DNA of 64,000 nt from Phycisphaerae bacterium (GCA_028285035.1 JANQQF010000094.1:1-64000), one strand, 5' to 3'; positions 6,821-15,626 are shown, counted from the stretch's first letter. A program made the numbers and translations. The notes: generated by a model from the letters alone, not told the origin.

Positions 6821-7651
6821 TTAAGGCTGCACACCTTGAGCCAAACGTGTTTCAATTTGCTCAATAATCTGCGGCAAATCGGCCACTGTATTGGCGACAA
6901 AATGAGCCCCTTCTGCGGCCAGGGTTTGCTTCGCCCGCATAATGCGTTGATCTTGTTCGGCGACAGGTAGGGCAAATAACTCCTCCTGCGATAAGCCAAC
7001 TTCATTTCCGGTTTGGGCCACCCCCATTGCCCAAACTCCAGCATTCAACGCAACTTGAATATCGGGCTTGGTATCCCCAACCTTGACAACGGCTTGCGGG
7101 GGATACACATTTAGTTCATTCATTGCCCGATAAATCATCCAAGGGGCAGGGCGTCCGGCTGAGACTTGGGTGGCGCAAATGCTAAAGTCAGGGGTGTATC
7201 CTTGGTCAGCCCCGTCATTGCGACAAATTTCCATGGCCTCATCAAAGTAACCTGTAGTACCTGCTACTTGAATACCGCGCTCTTTTAGATAATTAACAGT
7301 GTCAGTGACTCCAGGGATTAGCTTGGTGTAACGTGGCAGAATTTCGAGCAGCACTGGCACAAAATCGTTGTACATCTCATCGACATCAGCATCATTAAGA
7401 TCACGACCATGCACTTCACGCCACTGCGCCGCGACTGGGGCCATCTGGCCAATGGTCTTGATGTGCTCCCATTTACCCATCCCCATCGGCGCTCGTGCTT
7501 GAGCAACTGAGATTTCAATATGTTTACGGCGAAAACCTTCAATAAACGCCGCCGCCGGGGCACGACTGCCATAATCAATCATCGTGCCTGCCCAATCAAA
7601 AATAACTAGTTTTATCGATCCTTGATATGACCGTCGAAAGACAAATTCCAT
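6821..7651 (-). CDS. phnX: Phosphonoacetaldehyde hydrolase
   Basis: A 276-residue HAD-superfamily enzyme that cleaves the C-P bond of phosphonoacetaldehyde to acetaldehyde and phosphate through a Schiff base. The nucleophile Asp19 is in VIFDWAGTMIDYG and the imine-forming Lys60 is in MGMGKWEHIK, with the same spacing as Asp12 and Lys53 of the Bacillus cereus enzyme. TGYFDEAM and VKVGDTKPDIQ supply the later HAD motifs. Length is typical. The ATG at 7651 follows AAGGGG. It is the second step of 2-aminoethylphosphonate breakdown after PhnW, encoded upstream on the same strand, with a decayed gene between them. Confidence 0.95.
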   Translation of the reverse strand: MEFVFRRSYQGSIKLVIFDWAGTMIDYGSRAPAAAFIEGFRRKHIEISVAQARAPMGMGKWEHIKTIGQMAPVAAQWREVHGRDLNDADVDEMYNDFVPVLLEILPRYTKLIPGVTDTVNYLKERGIQVAGTTGYFDEAMEICRNDGADQGYTPDFSICATQVSAGRPAPWMIYRAMNELNVYPPQAVVKVGDTKPDIQVALNAGVWAMGVAQTGNEVGLSQEELFALPVAEQDQRIMRAKQTLAAEGAHFVANTVADLPQIIEQIETRLAQGVQP

Positions 7652-7674
7652 TTTGAAAACCCCTTCAATAATAA

Positions 7675-8305
7675 TTAAGGTTGTTTGTTTAAATTTTTTA
7701 ATACCCCAAAAGCAATGTCGTGAATTTTAGCAATATGCTCATCCGTTTGGTGCCGTTAGCTCGAAAAGCAGAGCGATAATCGATGATTGTCCCGTTGGTA
7801 AAAGAAAGGGCGCATAATGGTCCATCACCCAGTACCTGAGCGGTGATATTGAGTTCAGTTAAAATGTCACAGAAACCTTGCCGAAGCGTCTCGCCGATCA
7901 CAAAAATTTTTCGCATAGTATAGACTTGCGCATTTCAGCCTCGGATTACCACCCACCGAGGAAGCAAGCTACACATAATTGAATTGTCTCAACTCAGCTT
8001 CAGCACAAAACCCCATAATATCAGCGCGGCCCACAATGGCACCGATGGGGTAACCACCACCTAACCCTTTGCCAAGGGCAGCCAGGTCAGGGGTGACCCC
8101 ATAGTAGCTTTGCGCCCCACCATAGAATGTTGTGATCTTGGGTGATTTGGCGAAGTCCTTGTAGGAAGCCGGGTAGGGGAGTAGTACATCAATGCAGCGG
8201 TTCAACAATCACAGTGGCAAGCTCTGGGAGTGCTCTTCGATGATACGGGTCCCCAGCCCATCATTAAATCGATGTATTCTCGGCCCAGCGTGTCATAAAC
8301 CTTGG
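7675..8305 (-). pseudogene. Decayed class III aminotransferase-fold gene, possibly pbfA
   Basis: Pieces of one PLP-dependent enzyme can be read in order but in different frames, with stops and deletions: an N-terminal VYDTLGREYIDLMMGWG (about 8245-8300), [10 protein letters not shown] (about 8190-8225), a central stretch [21 protein letters not shown] with [16 protein letters not shown] (about 8005-8130), LRQGFCDILTELNITAQVLGDGP (about 7820-7885), and a C-terminal DEHIAKIHDIAFGVLKNL ending at TAA 7675. About half of a normal 430-residue protein remains. In phnW-phnX clusters such a gene often encodes PbfA, which converts 1-hydroxy-2-aminoethylphosphonate to phosphonoacetaldehyde; that identity is inferred from location. 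Confidence 0.75.
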
Positions 8306-8313
8306 AGCATTCC

Positions 8314-9459
8314 TCACTTCAACTCAACATTCATTTCGGCCAAAACCTCTCGGATGGCGGCCAAAAGATGTCGAACATCTGCCTCGAAAATTCGACCAAT
8401 GTTCCCAATCCGGAAACAATCGGCATCGCTAACTTTGCCGGGATAGATGACCAAATCACGTTGATTTAGCAGGCTATAAAATTGACCAAAATCAAAGTTT
8501 GGGTGATTGGGGTAGTGAAAGGAGGTGATAACATATCCTTGATTTTCGGGCGTGAGATATTCCGTGAAGCCAAGCTGTCGCATCCCCGCTAAAAGAATGT
8601 CGTAGTTGTGCTTGTAACGTGCCCCGCGCCCAGCCACACCACCTTCGGCATCTAACTCTGCTAAAGCTTGGGCAAAGGCCAGTAGGGCGTGGGTGGGTGG
8701 GGTGAAGCGAAATTGCCCATTTTTCTCAAAGCCTCGCCATTGAGCCAGCAAATCCAAACTCATACTACGGGCATACCCCTCAGTCTCAAGCAGGGCTGCG
8801 CGGCGGGTGAGGACAAAGCTAAATCCTGGCACACCCTCGATACATTTATTGGCAGAAGAGACTAGGTAATCGATGTGACAGTCCGCCAAATTGATGGGGA
8901 TTGCTCCGAAACTACTCATCGCATCAACAAAGTACCGTTTACCAAATTGCTGGGCTAGCTGCCCGATGGCTTGAATGGGGTTGATAATGCCTGTGGTCGT
9001 TTCACAATGGACGATGGCGATGTGGGTGATCGTTGGGTCCTCTTTTAAGGTGGTTTCAATTGAGGTTAGATCTGGGGTTTGGTTCTCCAAAAATTCCAGA
9101 GCGTCGGTCTCAATGTTTAGAATTTCAGCCATCTGCTTCATCCGCTTGCCATAAGCCCCATTGATGATAAGTAGCCATTTGCCATTGGGCGGGGTAAAGG
9201 ATGAAAAAACGGCCTCAATGCCAAAGGTACCGCTGCCTTGCACCAAAATCGCTTCGTAATCTTGATTAGCCACATCTTGGCCAGCTACCTCCCCAATTTC
9301 AAGTAACTGTTGACGAATGTGTTTGATCGTCTGAATAAACTCAAAATCGCGTGATCCTAAATCCCGTAACAGGGCTTGCTTCACAGTTTGACTTGTGGTT
9401 AGTGGGCCGGGGGTGAAGAGGACTTTATCTTTCCAACCCGAAATTTTTAATTCAGCCAT
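8314..9459 (-). CDS. phnW: 2-aminoethylphosphonate:pyruvate aminotransferase
   Basis: A 381-residue class V PLP-dependent aminotransferase converting 2-aminoethylphosphonate and pyruvate to phosphonoacetaldehyde and alanine. Family signatures are [10 protein letters not shown] near the N terminus, [31 protein letters not shown], and the PLP lysine in [13 protein letters not shown]. Length is normal (family about 365-380). ATG 9459 is preceded by GGGAGAACT. It is separated from the upstream regulator gene by an intrinsic terminator. Its product is the substrate of PhnX encoded downstream; together they release phosphate, nitrogen and acetaldehyde from 2-AEP. Confidence 0.95.
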   Translation of the reverse strand: MAELKISGWKDKVLFTPGPLTTSQTVKQALLRDLGSRDFEFIQTIKHIRQQLLEIGEVAGQDVANQDYEAILVQGSGTFGIEAVFSSFTPPNGKWLLIINGAYGKRMKQMAEILNIETDALEFLENQTPDLTSIETTLKEDPTITHIAIVHCETTTGIINPIQAIGQLAQQFGKRYFVDAMSSFGAIPINLADCHIDYLVSSANKCIEGVPGFSFVLTRRAALLETEGYARSMSLDLLAQWRGFEKNGQFRFTPPTHALLAFAQALAELDAEGGVAGRGARYKHNYDILLAGMRQLGFTEYLTPENQGYVITSFHYPNHPNFDFGQFYSLLNQRDLVIYPGKVSDADCFRIGNIGRIFEADVRHLLAAIREVLAEMNVELK

Positions 9460-9479
9460 AGTTCTCCCTCAAAAGGTAA

Positions 9480-9508
9480 TAAAAAAATCGTAATCAATGA
9501 TTACGATT
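9480..9508 (-). terminator. Intrinsic terminator between gntR-type gene and phnW
   Basis: AATCGTAATCA (9486-9496) and TGATTACGATT (9498-9508) form a perfect 11-bp stem; on the minus strand it is followed by a run of T. It begins 7 bp beyond the regulator's stop codon and ends about 20 bp before the phnW start, so phnW expression requires read-through or an internal promoter. Confidence 0.8.
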
Positions 9509-9514
9509 TGCCAA

Positions 9515-10249
9515 TCACAACTCCAGTGGAGCGATTTTTGTAATAAAGCGAAATCGATCCCCGCGATACAAATCTTTTGCCACCTCTATGGGAATATCAT
9601 TTTGATCAAATCCCAATCGTTCTTCGAGCATCAGGGGCCAGCCTGGCTCAACACCAAGCAAATTGGCTTCATATTCACTGGCTTGGACAGCCTCCAAGCT
9701 TTGTTCAGCTTGGCTAACAATGATGTTGTATTCTGTCTCCAGAATGGTGTAGATTGATCGGCCTACTAAATCGTGATTGTCAAAATTGGGTAATTGTTGA
9801 ACAGGAAGGATAAATTTCTCTAACATAACCGGCTCTTGATTGAGTAAGCGCAATCGATGCCCATAGTAAATAGGCGCGGTGACCGAAATCTGTAACTGTT
9901 TGGCCACTATAGCATTTGCAGCACGTTGCTCCAATTTGATAAGTTTTGCTCCCGGGGTGTGACCCCGCTGTTTCATTCCTTTGGTGAAAGGGACAAGCTG
10001 GCCCGCCTCTCGCTCAATCTTTGGCTCTGCCACATATGTGCCCACCCCTTGTTTTCGGGTTAGCAGCCCTTGCGCTTCCAAGCTTTGTAAGGCTTGCCGC
10101 AATGTCATTCGAGTAACACTGAGCATTCGACTCAATTCACGTTCTGGCGGTAAACGGCTACCAGGCGCTAAGTCACCCGACTCAATTCGCTCAAGTAATC
10201 CTTCTGCAATTTGAATATACAACGGTACAGTTAAAATTTTTTGGTCCAT
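9515..10249 (-). CDS. GntR-family regulator with UTRA domain (PhnR/PhnF-like)
   Basis: A 244-residue repressor: GntR winged helix-turn-helix at about residues 8-75 (LPPERELSRMLSVTRMTLRQ, GVGTYVAEP) and a UTRA ligand-binding domain from about residue 90 to the end. ATG 10249 overlaps a HutC-type operator. It heads the phosphonate cluster on the same strand, so it most likely senses 2-aminoethylphosphonate or a breakdown product and controls phnW-phnX and itself. Ligand identity is inferred from context only. Confidence 0.9.
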   Translation of the reverse strand: MDQKILTVPLYIQIAEGLLERIESGDLAPGSRLPPERELSRMLSVTRMTLRQALQSLEAQGLLTRKQGVGTYVAEPKIEREAGQLVPFTKGMKQRGHTPGAKLIKLEQRAANAIVAKQLQISVTAPIYYGHRLRLLNQEPVMLEKFILPVQQLPNFDNHDLVGRSIYTILETEYNIIVSQAEQSLEAVQASEYEANLLGVEPGWPLMLEERLGFDQNDIPIEVAKDLYRGDRFRFITKIAPLEL

Positions 10250-10263
10250 TGGTCTATACCAAT
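10248..10263. promoter_or_regulatory. HutC/PhnR-type operator
   Basis: ATTGGTCTATACCAAT is an imperfect 16-bp palindrome (6-bp arms around CTAT) containing GTCTATAC, which fits the GTnTAnAC pattern bound by GntR/HutC-subfamily regulators. It overlaps the start codon of the GntR/UTRA gene and lies just downstream of its promoter, pointing to autorepression. Confidence 0.7.
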
Positions 10264-10273
10264 TTTGATTAAA

Positions 10274-10302
10274 ATCATATCATTGGATGTGTAGGGTGTC
10301 AA
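10274..10302 (-). promoter_or_regulatory. Sigma70 promoter of the phosphonate regulator
   Basis: Minus strand TTGACA (10302-10297), 17-bp spacer, TATGAT (10279-10274). Near-consensus and 25 bp upstream of the GntR start, with the operator between promoter and coding sequence. Confidence 0.75.
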
Positions 10303-10639
10303 ATTTTTTGACCCAAGTCTGAAGTAGAGAGTAATGATCTATCAGCTTCGTATAGTATACAGGGTGAGTCATTTAGTGACTGTAGTGTTTTTAGATGTTT
10401 TATTACAGAACTTTGTTTGTACGTTTAACCAGGGTTTTTTGAGTATGTTGGTGTCAGTGGTTTATTGAACTTGTGATTTGTGGGAAAATTGGGCTATTTA
10501 GTGGTGGATAAGTTGATTGATTTTAGGGTTGAATTTGATAAATTATCTGTGACTCGTGCTTTATTTATACTTCGTTTAGCAAAGTTTATGCGTAATAAAG
10601 TCGCCTTTTAATGAATTTAACTTGCAATAGGAGAGACAA
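10303..10639. other. AT-rich intergenic region
   Basis: About 340 bp upstream of the phosphonate regulator promoter. There is an 11-bp palindrome GTATAGTATAC at 10350-10360 and otherwise AT-rich sequence without a supportable gene, RNA or repeat. It may hold the promoter of the small remnant frame that starts at 10640. Confidence 0.4.
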
Positions 10640-10798
10640 ATGACCAATTTTGTAGTGCTTTATACAGGCGGTACGATAGTGGGTGCTGGCGCAGTCAGTT
10701 TTTTCCCAGCAACAGAAGACACCATCATTTCAGCCGACTCGCTTGATAAAACAAAAGGAGCGTATATGATTACTGTCACACACTCCTTTTGTTTCTGA
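10640..10798 (+). pseudogene. Internally deleted YCII/DGPF-domain gene remnant
   Basis: A 52-codon frame with a proper GGAGAG ribosome site and ATG. The start MTNFVVLYTGGT resembles the beginning of YCII-related (DGPF domain) proteins and the middle ISADSLDKTKG resembles their later IIEADSLDAAVELAKG segment; the roughly 40 residues normally between are missing and the C terminus is replaced by hairpin sequence. Most likely a deletion remnant; a functional mini-protein cannot be excluded. Confidence 0.45.
10749..10794 (-). terminator. Terminator of the aminotransferase operon
   Basis: AAACAAAAGGAG (10749-10760) and CTCCTTTTGTTT (10783-10794) form a perfect 12-bp stem. On the minus strand it is followed by T-rich sequence and lies 35 bp beyond the gabT stop at 10829. 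It also overlaps the end of the YCII remnant on the plus strand. Confidence 0.65.
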
Positions 10799-10828
10799 GG
10801 CACAAAATACTATGCGAAGAGCAATACC

Positions 10829-12166
10829 CTACCCCACCACAGATGCCACCGAGTCCTGCAATACACTCATCGCCTCGTCAATCTGATCATCTGTGACATT
10901 CAGTGGCGGTAAAAATCGGACACAATTGCTGTAGAGACCCGCTCGAATGGTGATTAAACCCCGCTCTAATGTTGCGGCATTGATCTTACCTGTGGTGTCC
11001 ATATCAGGCGTTTTCGCCTCGACGTCCTTGACAATTTCCATCGCCAACATCGGCCCCAAACCTCGTACATCACCAATGACGGCTGGATAAACGCGTTGCA
11101 ACTGTTCCAAGTGATAACGCATATGTCGTCCCACGGTCGCCGCTCGTTCTAGGAAGGCGGGGTCACTGATCGTTTTAATCGCCTCAATCGCCGCTACACA
11201 AGCCAGCGGATTACCACTGTAGGTTCCCCCTAATCCACCGGGGTGGGCCGCATCAACAATTTCGGCTTTACCCGTCACGGCTGCGATTGGCATCCCCGCG
11301 CCAAGTGACTTCCCCGTGGTGATTAAATCTGGCACGATTTCGTAATGCTCACAAGCGAAGAGTTTTCCTGTGCGGCCAAAGCCACACTGAATTTCATCGG
11401 CAATCATTACAATGCCGTGTTCGTTACAAATCTCACGGATGCGCTGTAAGAAACGAGGTGGCGTGGGTAGAAAACCGCCCTCCCCTTGTACTGGCTCAAT
11501 CACAATTGCGCCCACATAGTTAGGGTCAATTTGAGCGATTAAGGCGTTGTCCAGTTGCTGGCAAGCATACTCAACATAGCCCTCTTCGCTCATTTCAGCA
11601 GGACGACGATAAACATTTGGGAAGGGTAGCCGATAAATTTCAGGGGCAAAAGGACCAAACCCTTTTTTGAATAAGGCATACTTACTGGTCATCCCCATCG
11701 TCAGGTTGGTACGCCCGTGATAGGCTCCCTCAAAAACAATGATGCCCGAGCGGCCTGTGTAGGCCCGAGCCAGTTTGATGGCTGCTTCAACGGCTTCTGC
11801 CCCACTGTTGGAGATGGTGGTTTTCTTGGGATGATCGCCGGGGGTCACTTGATTGAGCAACTCAGCCACTTCAACTAGCGGTTCATAACTAGCCACAATC
11901 GAACACATATGGACCAACTTTTCGGCCTGCTGTTTCATTGCTTCAATCAAACCAGGTGGGCAGTGCCCTACCGCCAACATTCCGATACCGCCGGCAAAAT
12001 CGAGCAACGTATTACCATCAACATCGGTAACCGTAGATCCTTCGGCCCGCTCGATGGCAATCGGTGTTAACTTTGCATTCCCCTGAGCCAACGCCACCTC
12101 ACGTCGCGCTACAATCTCCTGGCTTTTCGGCCCAGGAATATCTGTCACTAAATTAATAGATGTCAT
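10829..12166 (-). CDS. gabT: 4-aminobutyrate aminotransferase-like class III aminotransferase
   Basis: A 445-residue PLP-dependent enzyme transferring amino groups from omega-amino acids such as GABA to 2-oxoglutarate. Visible signatures: LDFAGGIGMLAVGHCPP, NSGAEAVEAAIKLAR, YHGRT, EPVQGEGG, the cofactor Asp in IADEIQCGFGRTG, and PLP lysine in TTGKSLGAGMPI. The ATG at 12166 is preferred because AAGGA sits six bases before it; ATG 12172 and a TTG at 12181 are poorer. It follows a paralogous aminotransferase on the same strand and both probably serve polyamine or GABA breakdown with the divergent Pot transporter. GABA specificity is by family resemblance. Confidence 0.88.
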   Translation of the reverse strand: MTSINLVTDIPGPKSQEIVARREVALAQGNAKLTPIAIERAEGSTVTDVDGNTLLDFAGGIGMLAVGHCPPGLIEAMKQQAEKLVHMCSIVASYEPLVEVAELLNQVTPGDHPKKTTISNSGAEAVEAAIKLARAYTGRSGIIVFEGAYHGRTNLTMGMTSKYALFKKGFGPFAPEIYRLPFPNVYRRPAEMSEEGYVEYACQQLDNALIAQIDPNYVGAIVIEPVQGEGGFLPTPPRFLQRIREICNEHGIVMIADEIQCGFGRTGKLFACEHYEIVPDLITTGKSLGAGMPIAAVTGKAEIVDAAHPGGLGGTYSGNPLACVAAIEAIKTISDPAFLERAATVGRHMRYHLEQLQRVYPAVIGDVRGLGPMLAMEIVKDVEAKTPDMDTTGKINAATLERGLITIRAGLYSNCVRFLPPLNVTDDQIDEAMSVLQDSVASVVG

Positions 12167-12184
12167 GTTCATTCCTTTCAAGAT

Positions 12185-12270
12185 GGCAGAGTAGCAAAGT
12201 AACAGGGGCGAAAGGTAATTTCCCTTTACGACTTTGCGACTTTGTCACCCTGCACCTTTGTTACCCTGCC
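12185..12270 (-). repeat. Nested imperfect inverted repeat between the two aminotransferase genes
   Basis: Arms 12185-12199 and 12256-12270 are complementary at 13 of 15 positions, and inner segments (about 12200-12215 with 12240-12255, then AAAGG with CCTTT) can pair further, giving an 86-nt imperfect hairpin. It covers the end of the first aminotransferase gene. The text is made of degenerate units around ACTTTGTCACC. It could stabilise or process the dicistronic message, or be a small mobile-repeat relic. Confidence 0.5.
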
Positions 12271-13517
12271 AAAGCTGCCTCGAAGATTTCAAGCGCAGTA
12301 TCAATTTGCTCAGCCGTGATGATCAAGGGGGGGATCCAGCGGACAACGTTGCCATTACTGCCACAGGTCAGAATGAGCATGTTGCGAGCCTTGCAGCCAG
12401 CCGCTACTTTCGAAGCTGTTGCTGCATCTGGTTCACCCGAGGCATCGGTAAATTCGGTGCCGACCATCAAGCCCCAGCCCCGCACATCGCCAATGACGGG
12501 GTATTTTTCTTGTAGCTTTCGCAAGCCAGCGACCAATTGCTCGCCCCGAGTTGCCGCATTCTCAACCAAATCTTCTTCACGGATGACATCGATGGTCGCT
12601 TGTGCTGCCGCCAAGGCCAAGGCATTACCGCCTCCATACGTACCACCGTGCGTGCCCGGCTTCCACTGGCTCATCAAGTCGTGGCTGGCCCCAATGGCTG
12701 ATAGAGGCATTCCACTCGCCAACCCTTTGGCCATCACAATGATGTCAGGAACAATACCCGCATACTCAAAACCGAAGAATTTACCGGTACGACCAAAGCC
12801 AGATTGCACCTCATCAAGAATGAGCAGAATGCCATGTTTGTCACAAATCGCACGAAGCTCTTGCAAAAATCCAGGTGGGGCCGGCACATAACCGCCTTCA
12901 CCCAAAACTGGCTCAAGTATAATCGCCGCCACCTCTTCAGGGGCAGTCTGGCTCTTGAGCAGTAGATTTAGCTCACGTAGGCACCACGCGGTCGTTTCTT
13001 CGTCATCCCAACCATAATAGTAGCTATAAGGGAAGGGTGCGGTAATCACCCCACCCGGCAGCGGTTGATAGTTGTAACGATAGACATACTTCGAGGTGGT
13101 CATCGCCATCGTTTGGGCGGTTCGACCGTGGAAACTCCCTTGAAAGACGATGATATTCCGCCGCCCCGTCGTCTGTCGGGCTAACTTCACCGAGCCTTCC
13201 ACCGCCTCTGCCCCACTGTTAGAGAAGAAGAAGCTGTCGATCTTTTCAGGGGTAATTTCGTTCAGTGTCTCGGCCAGAGTGATAGCCATTGGCGGAATAA
13301 CGATATTCATTTGGCCAAAAATCATCTGACTAGCCTGAGCCTGCAAAGCCTCGACCACACGCGGATGGCAATGACCAGTATTGGTCACCCCAATACCCGA
13401 GGTAAAATCCAGATATTGATTACCATCAGCGTCATAAAAATAGGCCCCTTCAGCCCGAGTGGGCTGTATTTCTGTTAGATGAGTCCATACGGGTGAAAGA
13501 TGATTAGTTTGCGTCAT
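12261..13517 (-). CDS. Class III aminotransferase (GABA/putrescine/ornithine type)
   Basis: A 418-residue PLP-dependent enzyme, paralogous to the next gene. Signatures: YLDFTSGIGVTNTGHCHP, SNSGAEAVEGSVKLAR, FHGRT, EPVLGEGGY, ILDEVQSGFGRTGKFF with the cofactor aspartate, and PLP lysine in VMAKGLASGMPLSA. It is the first gene of the leftward pair, with the divergent Lrp/AsnC regulator upstream. Probable role: transamination of putrescine, GABA or a related omega-amine during polyamine catabolism. Annotations such as acetylornithine or aspartate aminotransferase family are equally compatible. Confidence 0.88.
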   Translation of the reverse strand: MTQTNHLSPVWTHLTEIQPTRAEGAYFYDADGNQYLDFTSGIGVTNTGHCHPRVVEALQAQASQMIFGQMNIVIPPMAITLAETLNEITPEKIDSFFFSNSGAEAVEGSVKLARQTTGRRNIIVFQGSFHGRTAQTMAMTTSKYVYRYNYQPLPGGVITAPFPYSYYYGWDDEETTAWCLRELNLLLKSQTAPEEVAAIILEPVLGEGGYVPAPPGFLQELRAICDKHGILLILDEVQSGFGRTGKFFGFEYAGIVPDIIVMAKGLASGMPLSAIGASHDLMSQWKPGTHGGTYGGGNALALAAAQATIDVIREEDLVENAATRGEQLVAGLRKLQEKYPVIGDVRGWGLMVGTEFTDASGEPDAATASKVAAGCKARNMLILTCGSNGNVVRWIPPLIITAEQIDTALEIFEAALAG

Positions 13518-13906
13518 CGTATTATTTCCTCATTGATATAATTTAAGACGATTAGAGCATCGTTCCAGGCAAAGCAGACGTACCTTTGCTTGTGTAATCC
13601 CTAACATCTAATCGCCCAATCGCCTATTTGGCCCATATTATGACCAAATTCCGATTTTGGCAATTAATAAACTTGACAAATACGAAAATCGTAATAAAAT
13701 CGCTCCAACTTAACGATGTTCGTAAGACTTTTCCAAGAATTATATTTTCCAAGATGAGTTGGAAACCAGCAGATAATATGTTACTACGATCTACTGTTTG
13801 TTGGAAAAGCTTAAGGAATTCCGACATCTTATTTGTCGCCTTACTTCATTAAGTTACTACCCCAATGTTGGGGATAATTGTTTTTCTGGAATTCCCTAAA
13901 ACCACG
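13518..13906. promoter_or_regulatory. Divergent regulatory region of the aminotransferase and lrp/pot operons
   Basis: No gene is visible in 389 bp. It contains an 8-bp dyad CGATTAGA...TCTAATCG (about 13551 and 13608), a strong rightward promoter at 13673-13700, four TTCCAA/TTGGAA elements at 13731-13736, 13747-13752, 13759-13764 and 13801-13806, and a palindrome CCCCAATGTTGGGG at 13860-13873. The lrp leader would be about 200 nt long. The cluster of sites suits an Lrp-type oligomeric regulator. Confidence 0.55.
13673..13700 (+). promoter_or_regulatory. Sigma70 promoter of lrp-potABCD
   Basis: TTGACA (13673-13678), 16-bp spacer, TAAAAT (13695-13700). It is flanked by CGATTTT (13652-13658) and AAAATCG (13685-13691), an inverted pair that could be an operator. 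Confidence 0.65.
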
Positions 13907-14386
13907 ATGTTAGACAAACTTGACTGTTTGATACTCTCCCATTTACAAGAAGATGGCCGACGTTCCTTCACAGAGATTGCCAAAGAAATTGGTGTGACCG
14001 AAGGAACAGTTCGAAAGCGTGCGGCTCGACTCATTGAGGATGATGTAATTCGCATCATCGGTTTAGTCGATCCACACAAAGTTGGCTTCGAAGCTCCCGC
14101 AATGATTCAAGTGACTGTAACTCCACCTCATCTTGAAGAGGCCGCAGAAACAATTAAATCATTTTCCGAGGTCAGCTATTTATTAATGGTTTCGGGAGAA
14201 TATGACCTACTCGTTGAAGTTCGTTGTCGGGATCGTGAACATCTCGGCGAATTTTTGCGAAATAAATTGCAAAATGTGACAGGGGTACAGCGCACGGTTT
14301 CTTCGATGGTTTTACACACCTACAAATTAGATGAAGTAAGCGTCGTCGATTTTTTACCAGCGCAAGAAAGTAAGGTTGCAGGATAA
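13907..14386 (+). CDS. Lrp/AsnC-family transcriptional regulator
   Basis: A 159-residue protein: N-terminal helix-turn-helix ([35 protein letters not shown]) and C-terminal RAM/AsnC ligand-binding domain (about residues 62-140, with [12 protein letters not shown]). The ATG at 13907 places the start at the usual MLDKLD; an ATG 14 codons upstream adds residues unlike the family and lies inside a palindrome. Neither has a strong ribosome site. It sits 46 bp before potA and faces the aminotransferase pair, so it probably senses an amino acid or polyamine product and controls both directions. Confidence 0.88.
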   Translation: MLDKLDCLILSHLQEDGRRSFTEIAKEIGVTEGTVRKRAARLIEDDVIRIIGLVDPHKVGFEAPAMIQVTVTPPHLEEAAETIKSFSEVSYLLMVSGEYDLLVEVRCRDREHLGEFLRNKLQNVTGVQRTVSSMVLHTYKLDEVSVVDFLPAQESKVAG

Positions 14387-14432
14387 GGCTTTTTCAAGCA
14401 TTAAATTAGTCAAACTTGAGGAGAATTTTGAT

Positions 14433-15626
14433 ATGGCCAAAGCTTTAGATGTTGAACTGCATAATGTAACCAAAAAATTTGGTGATTTTACCGCAGTTGA
14501 TGATCTAACCCTCAACATTCCAGATGGCGAGTTTTTCTCATTGCTGGGACCGAGTGGTTGTGGAAAAACGACGACACTGAGAATGATTGCCGGGTTTGAG
14601 CAGCCAACAGAAGGTGAAATCTACATCAAAGGGGAGCCTGTCGCTGGCATTCCCGCCCACCAACGCCCCGTCAACACAGTTTTCCAAAGCTATGCCCTCT
14701 TTCCTCATATGACCGTGGCCCAAAATGTGGCGTTTGGTCTGGAAATGAAAAAAGTTTCGAAATCAGAGACCAAGCAGCGGGTCGCTGAAGCGTTAGAATT
14801 AGTCCAACTCCCTCAATTAAGTGAGCGTAAGCCTAAGCAATTGTCTGGCGGGCAGCGACAACGTGTGGCCTTAGCCAGGGCTTTGGTTAACCGCCCCCAG
14901 GTATTGCTGCTTGACGAGCCGTTGGGGGCCTTGGATTTGAAGCTCCGTAAAGCAATGCAGCTCGAATTGAAACAGATTCAAACCGAAGTTGGTATCACCT
15001 TTGTCTATGTCACTCACGATCAGGAAGAGGCCATGACGATGTCTGATCGCATCGCGGTTATGAATGAAGGACTCGTGCAACATGTGGGGACACCTCGTGA
15101 TATTTACGAGCACCCTGCTAATCGGTTTGTGGCTGATTTCATTGGTGAAACAAACTTCATCCGTGGCAAAGTTGGTCAGCTTGGCGACACAATTAGCGTT
15201 ATCGCCGCCGGTAATATTACATTATCGGGAACGGGTGATGCACAATCACTTTCACCCGAGCAAGATATCACCCTCGCTATTCGACCAGAAAAAATCAATC
15301 TCTACCCTCAAGGCGCTGTTGAAATTACTCAATCAGGCTTGGATCGAGAAGAACTGATTCAATTATTTGGTGATCAGCTGCCCAGTGGTTCAATTGACAT
15401 GAAAGACTACTTAGCCACAGAAGCTGATAACGTGGTCGTAAATGGGCAAATAAAAGAGGCCATTTATATTGGTACGGACACCCGCTATCGTGTGGTGCTG
15501 GCCAATGATGTCAGTTTATACATACGTGTTCAAAATTTTGGTTCACGATACGACACAACCTTCAAAGTTGGTGATCAGGTTTATGTAAATTGGGCCGCTG
15601 AAAATGCTCAGATCTTAACCGCATAA
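14433..15626 (+). CDS. potA: Spermidine/putrescine ABC transporter ATPase
   Basis: A 397-residue cytoplasmic ATPase driving polyamine import. Walker A is GPSGCGKTT, the ABC signature LSGGQRQR, Walker [13 protein letters not shown], and the switch histidine lies in VTHDQEEAM. The C-terminal third is a TOBE-type regulatory domain ([16 protein letters not shown] [12 protein letters not shown] near residue 285). ATG 14433 follows GAGGAG; an earlier in-frame codon overlapping lrp lacks support. It heads the PotA-B-C-D set. Polyamine assignment rests on the whole cluster; related importers carry thiamine, iron or 2-AEP. Confidence 0.9.
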   Translation: MAKALDVELHNVTKKFGDFTAVDDLTLNIPDGEFFSLLGPSGCGKTTTLRMIAGFEQPTEGEIYIKGEPVAGIPAHQRPVNTVFQSYALFPHMTVAQNVAFGLEMKKVSKSETKQRVAEALELVQLPQLSERKPKQLSGGQRQRVALARALVNRPQVLLLDEPLGALDLKLRKAMQLELKQIQTEVGITFVYVTHDQEEAMTMSDRIAVMNEGLVQHVGTPRDIYEHPANRFVADFIGETNFIRGKVGQLGDTISVIAAGNITLSGTGDAQSLSPEQDITLAIRPEKINLYPQGAVEITQSGLDREELIQLFGDQLPSGSIDMKDYLATEADNVVVNGQIKEAIYIGTDTRYRVVLANDVSLYIRVQNFGSRYDTTFKVGDQVYVNWAAENAQILTA

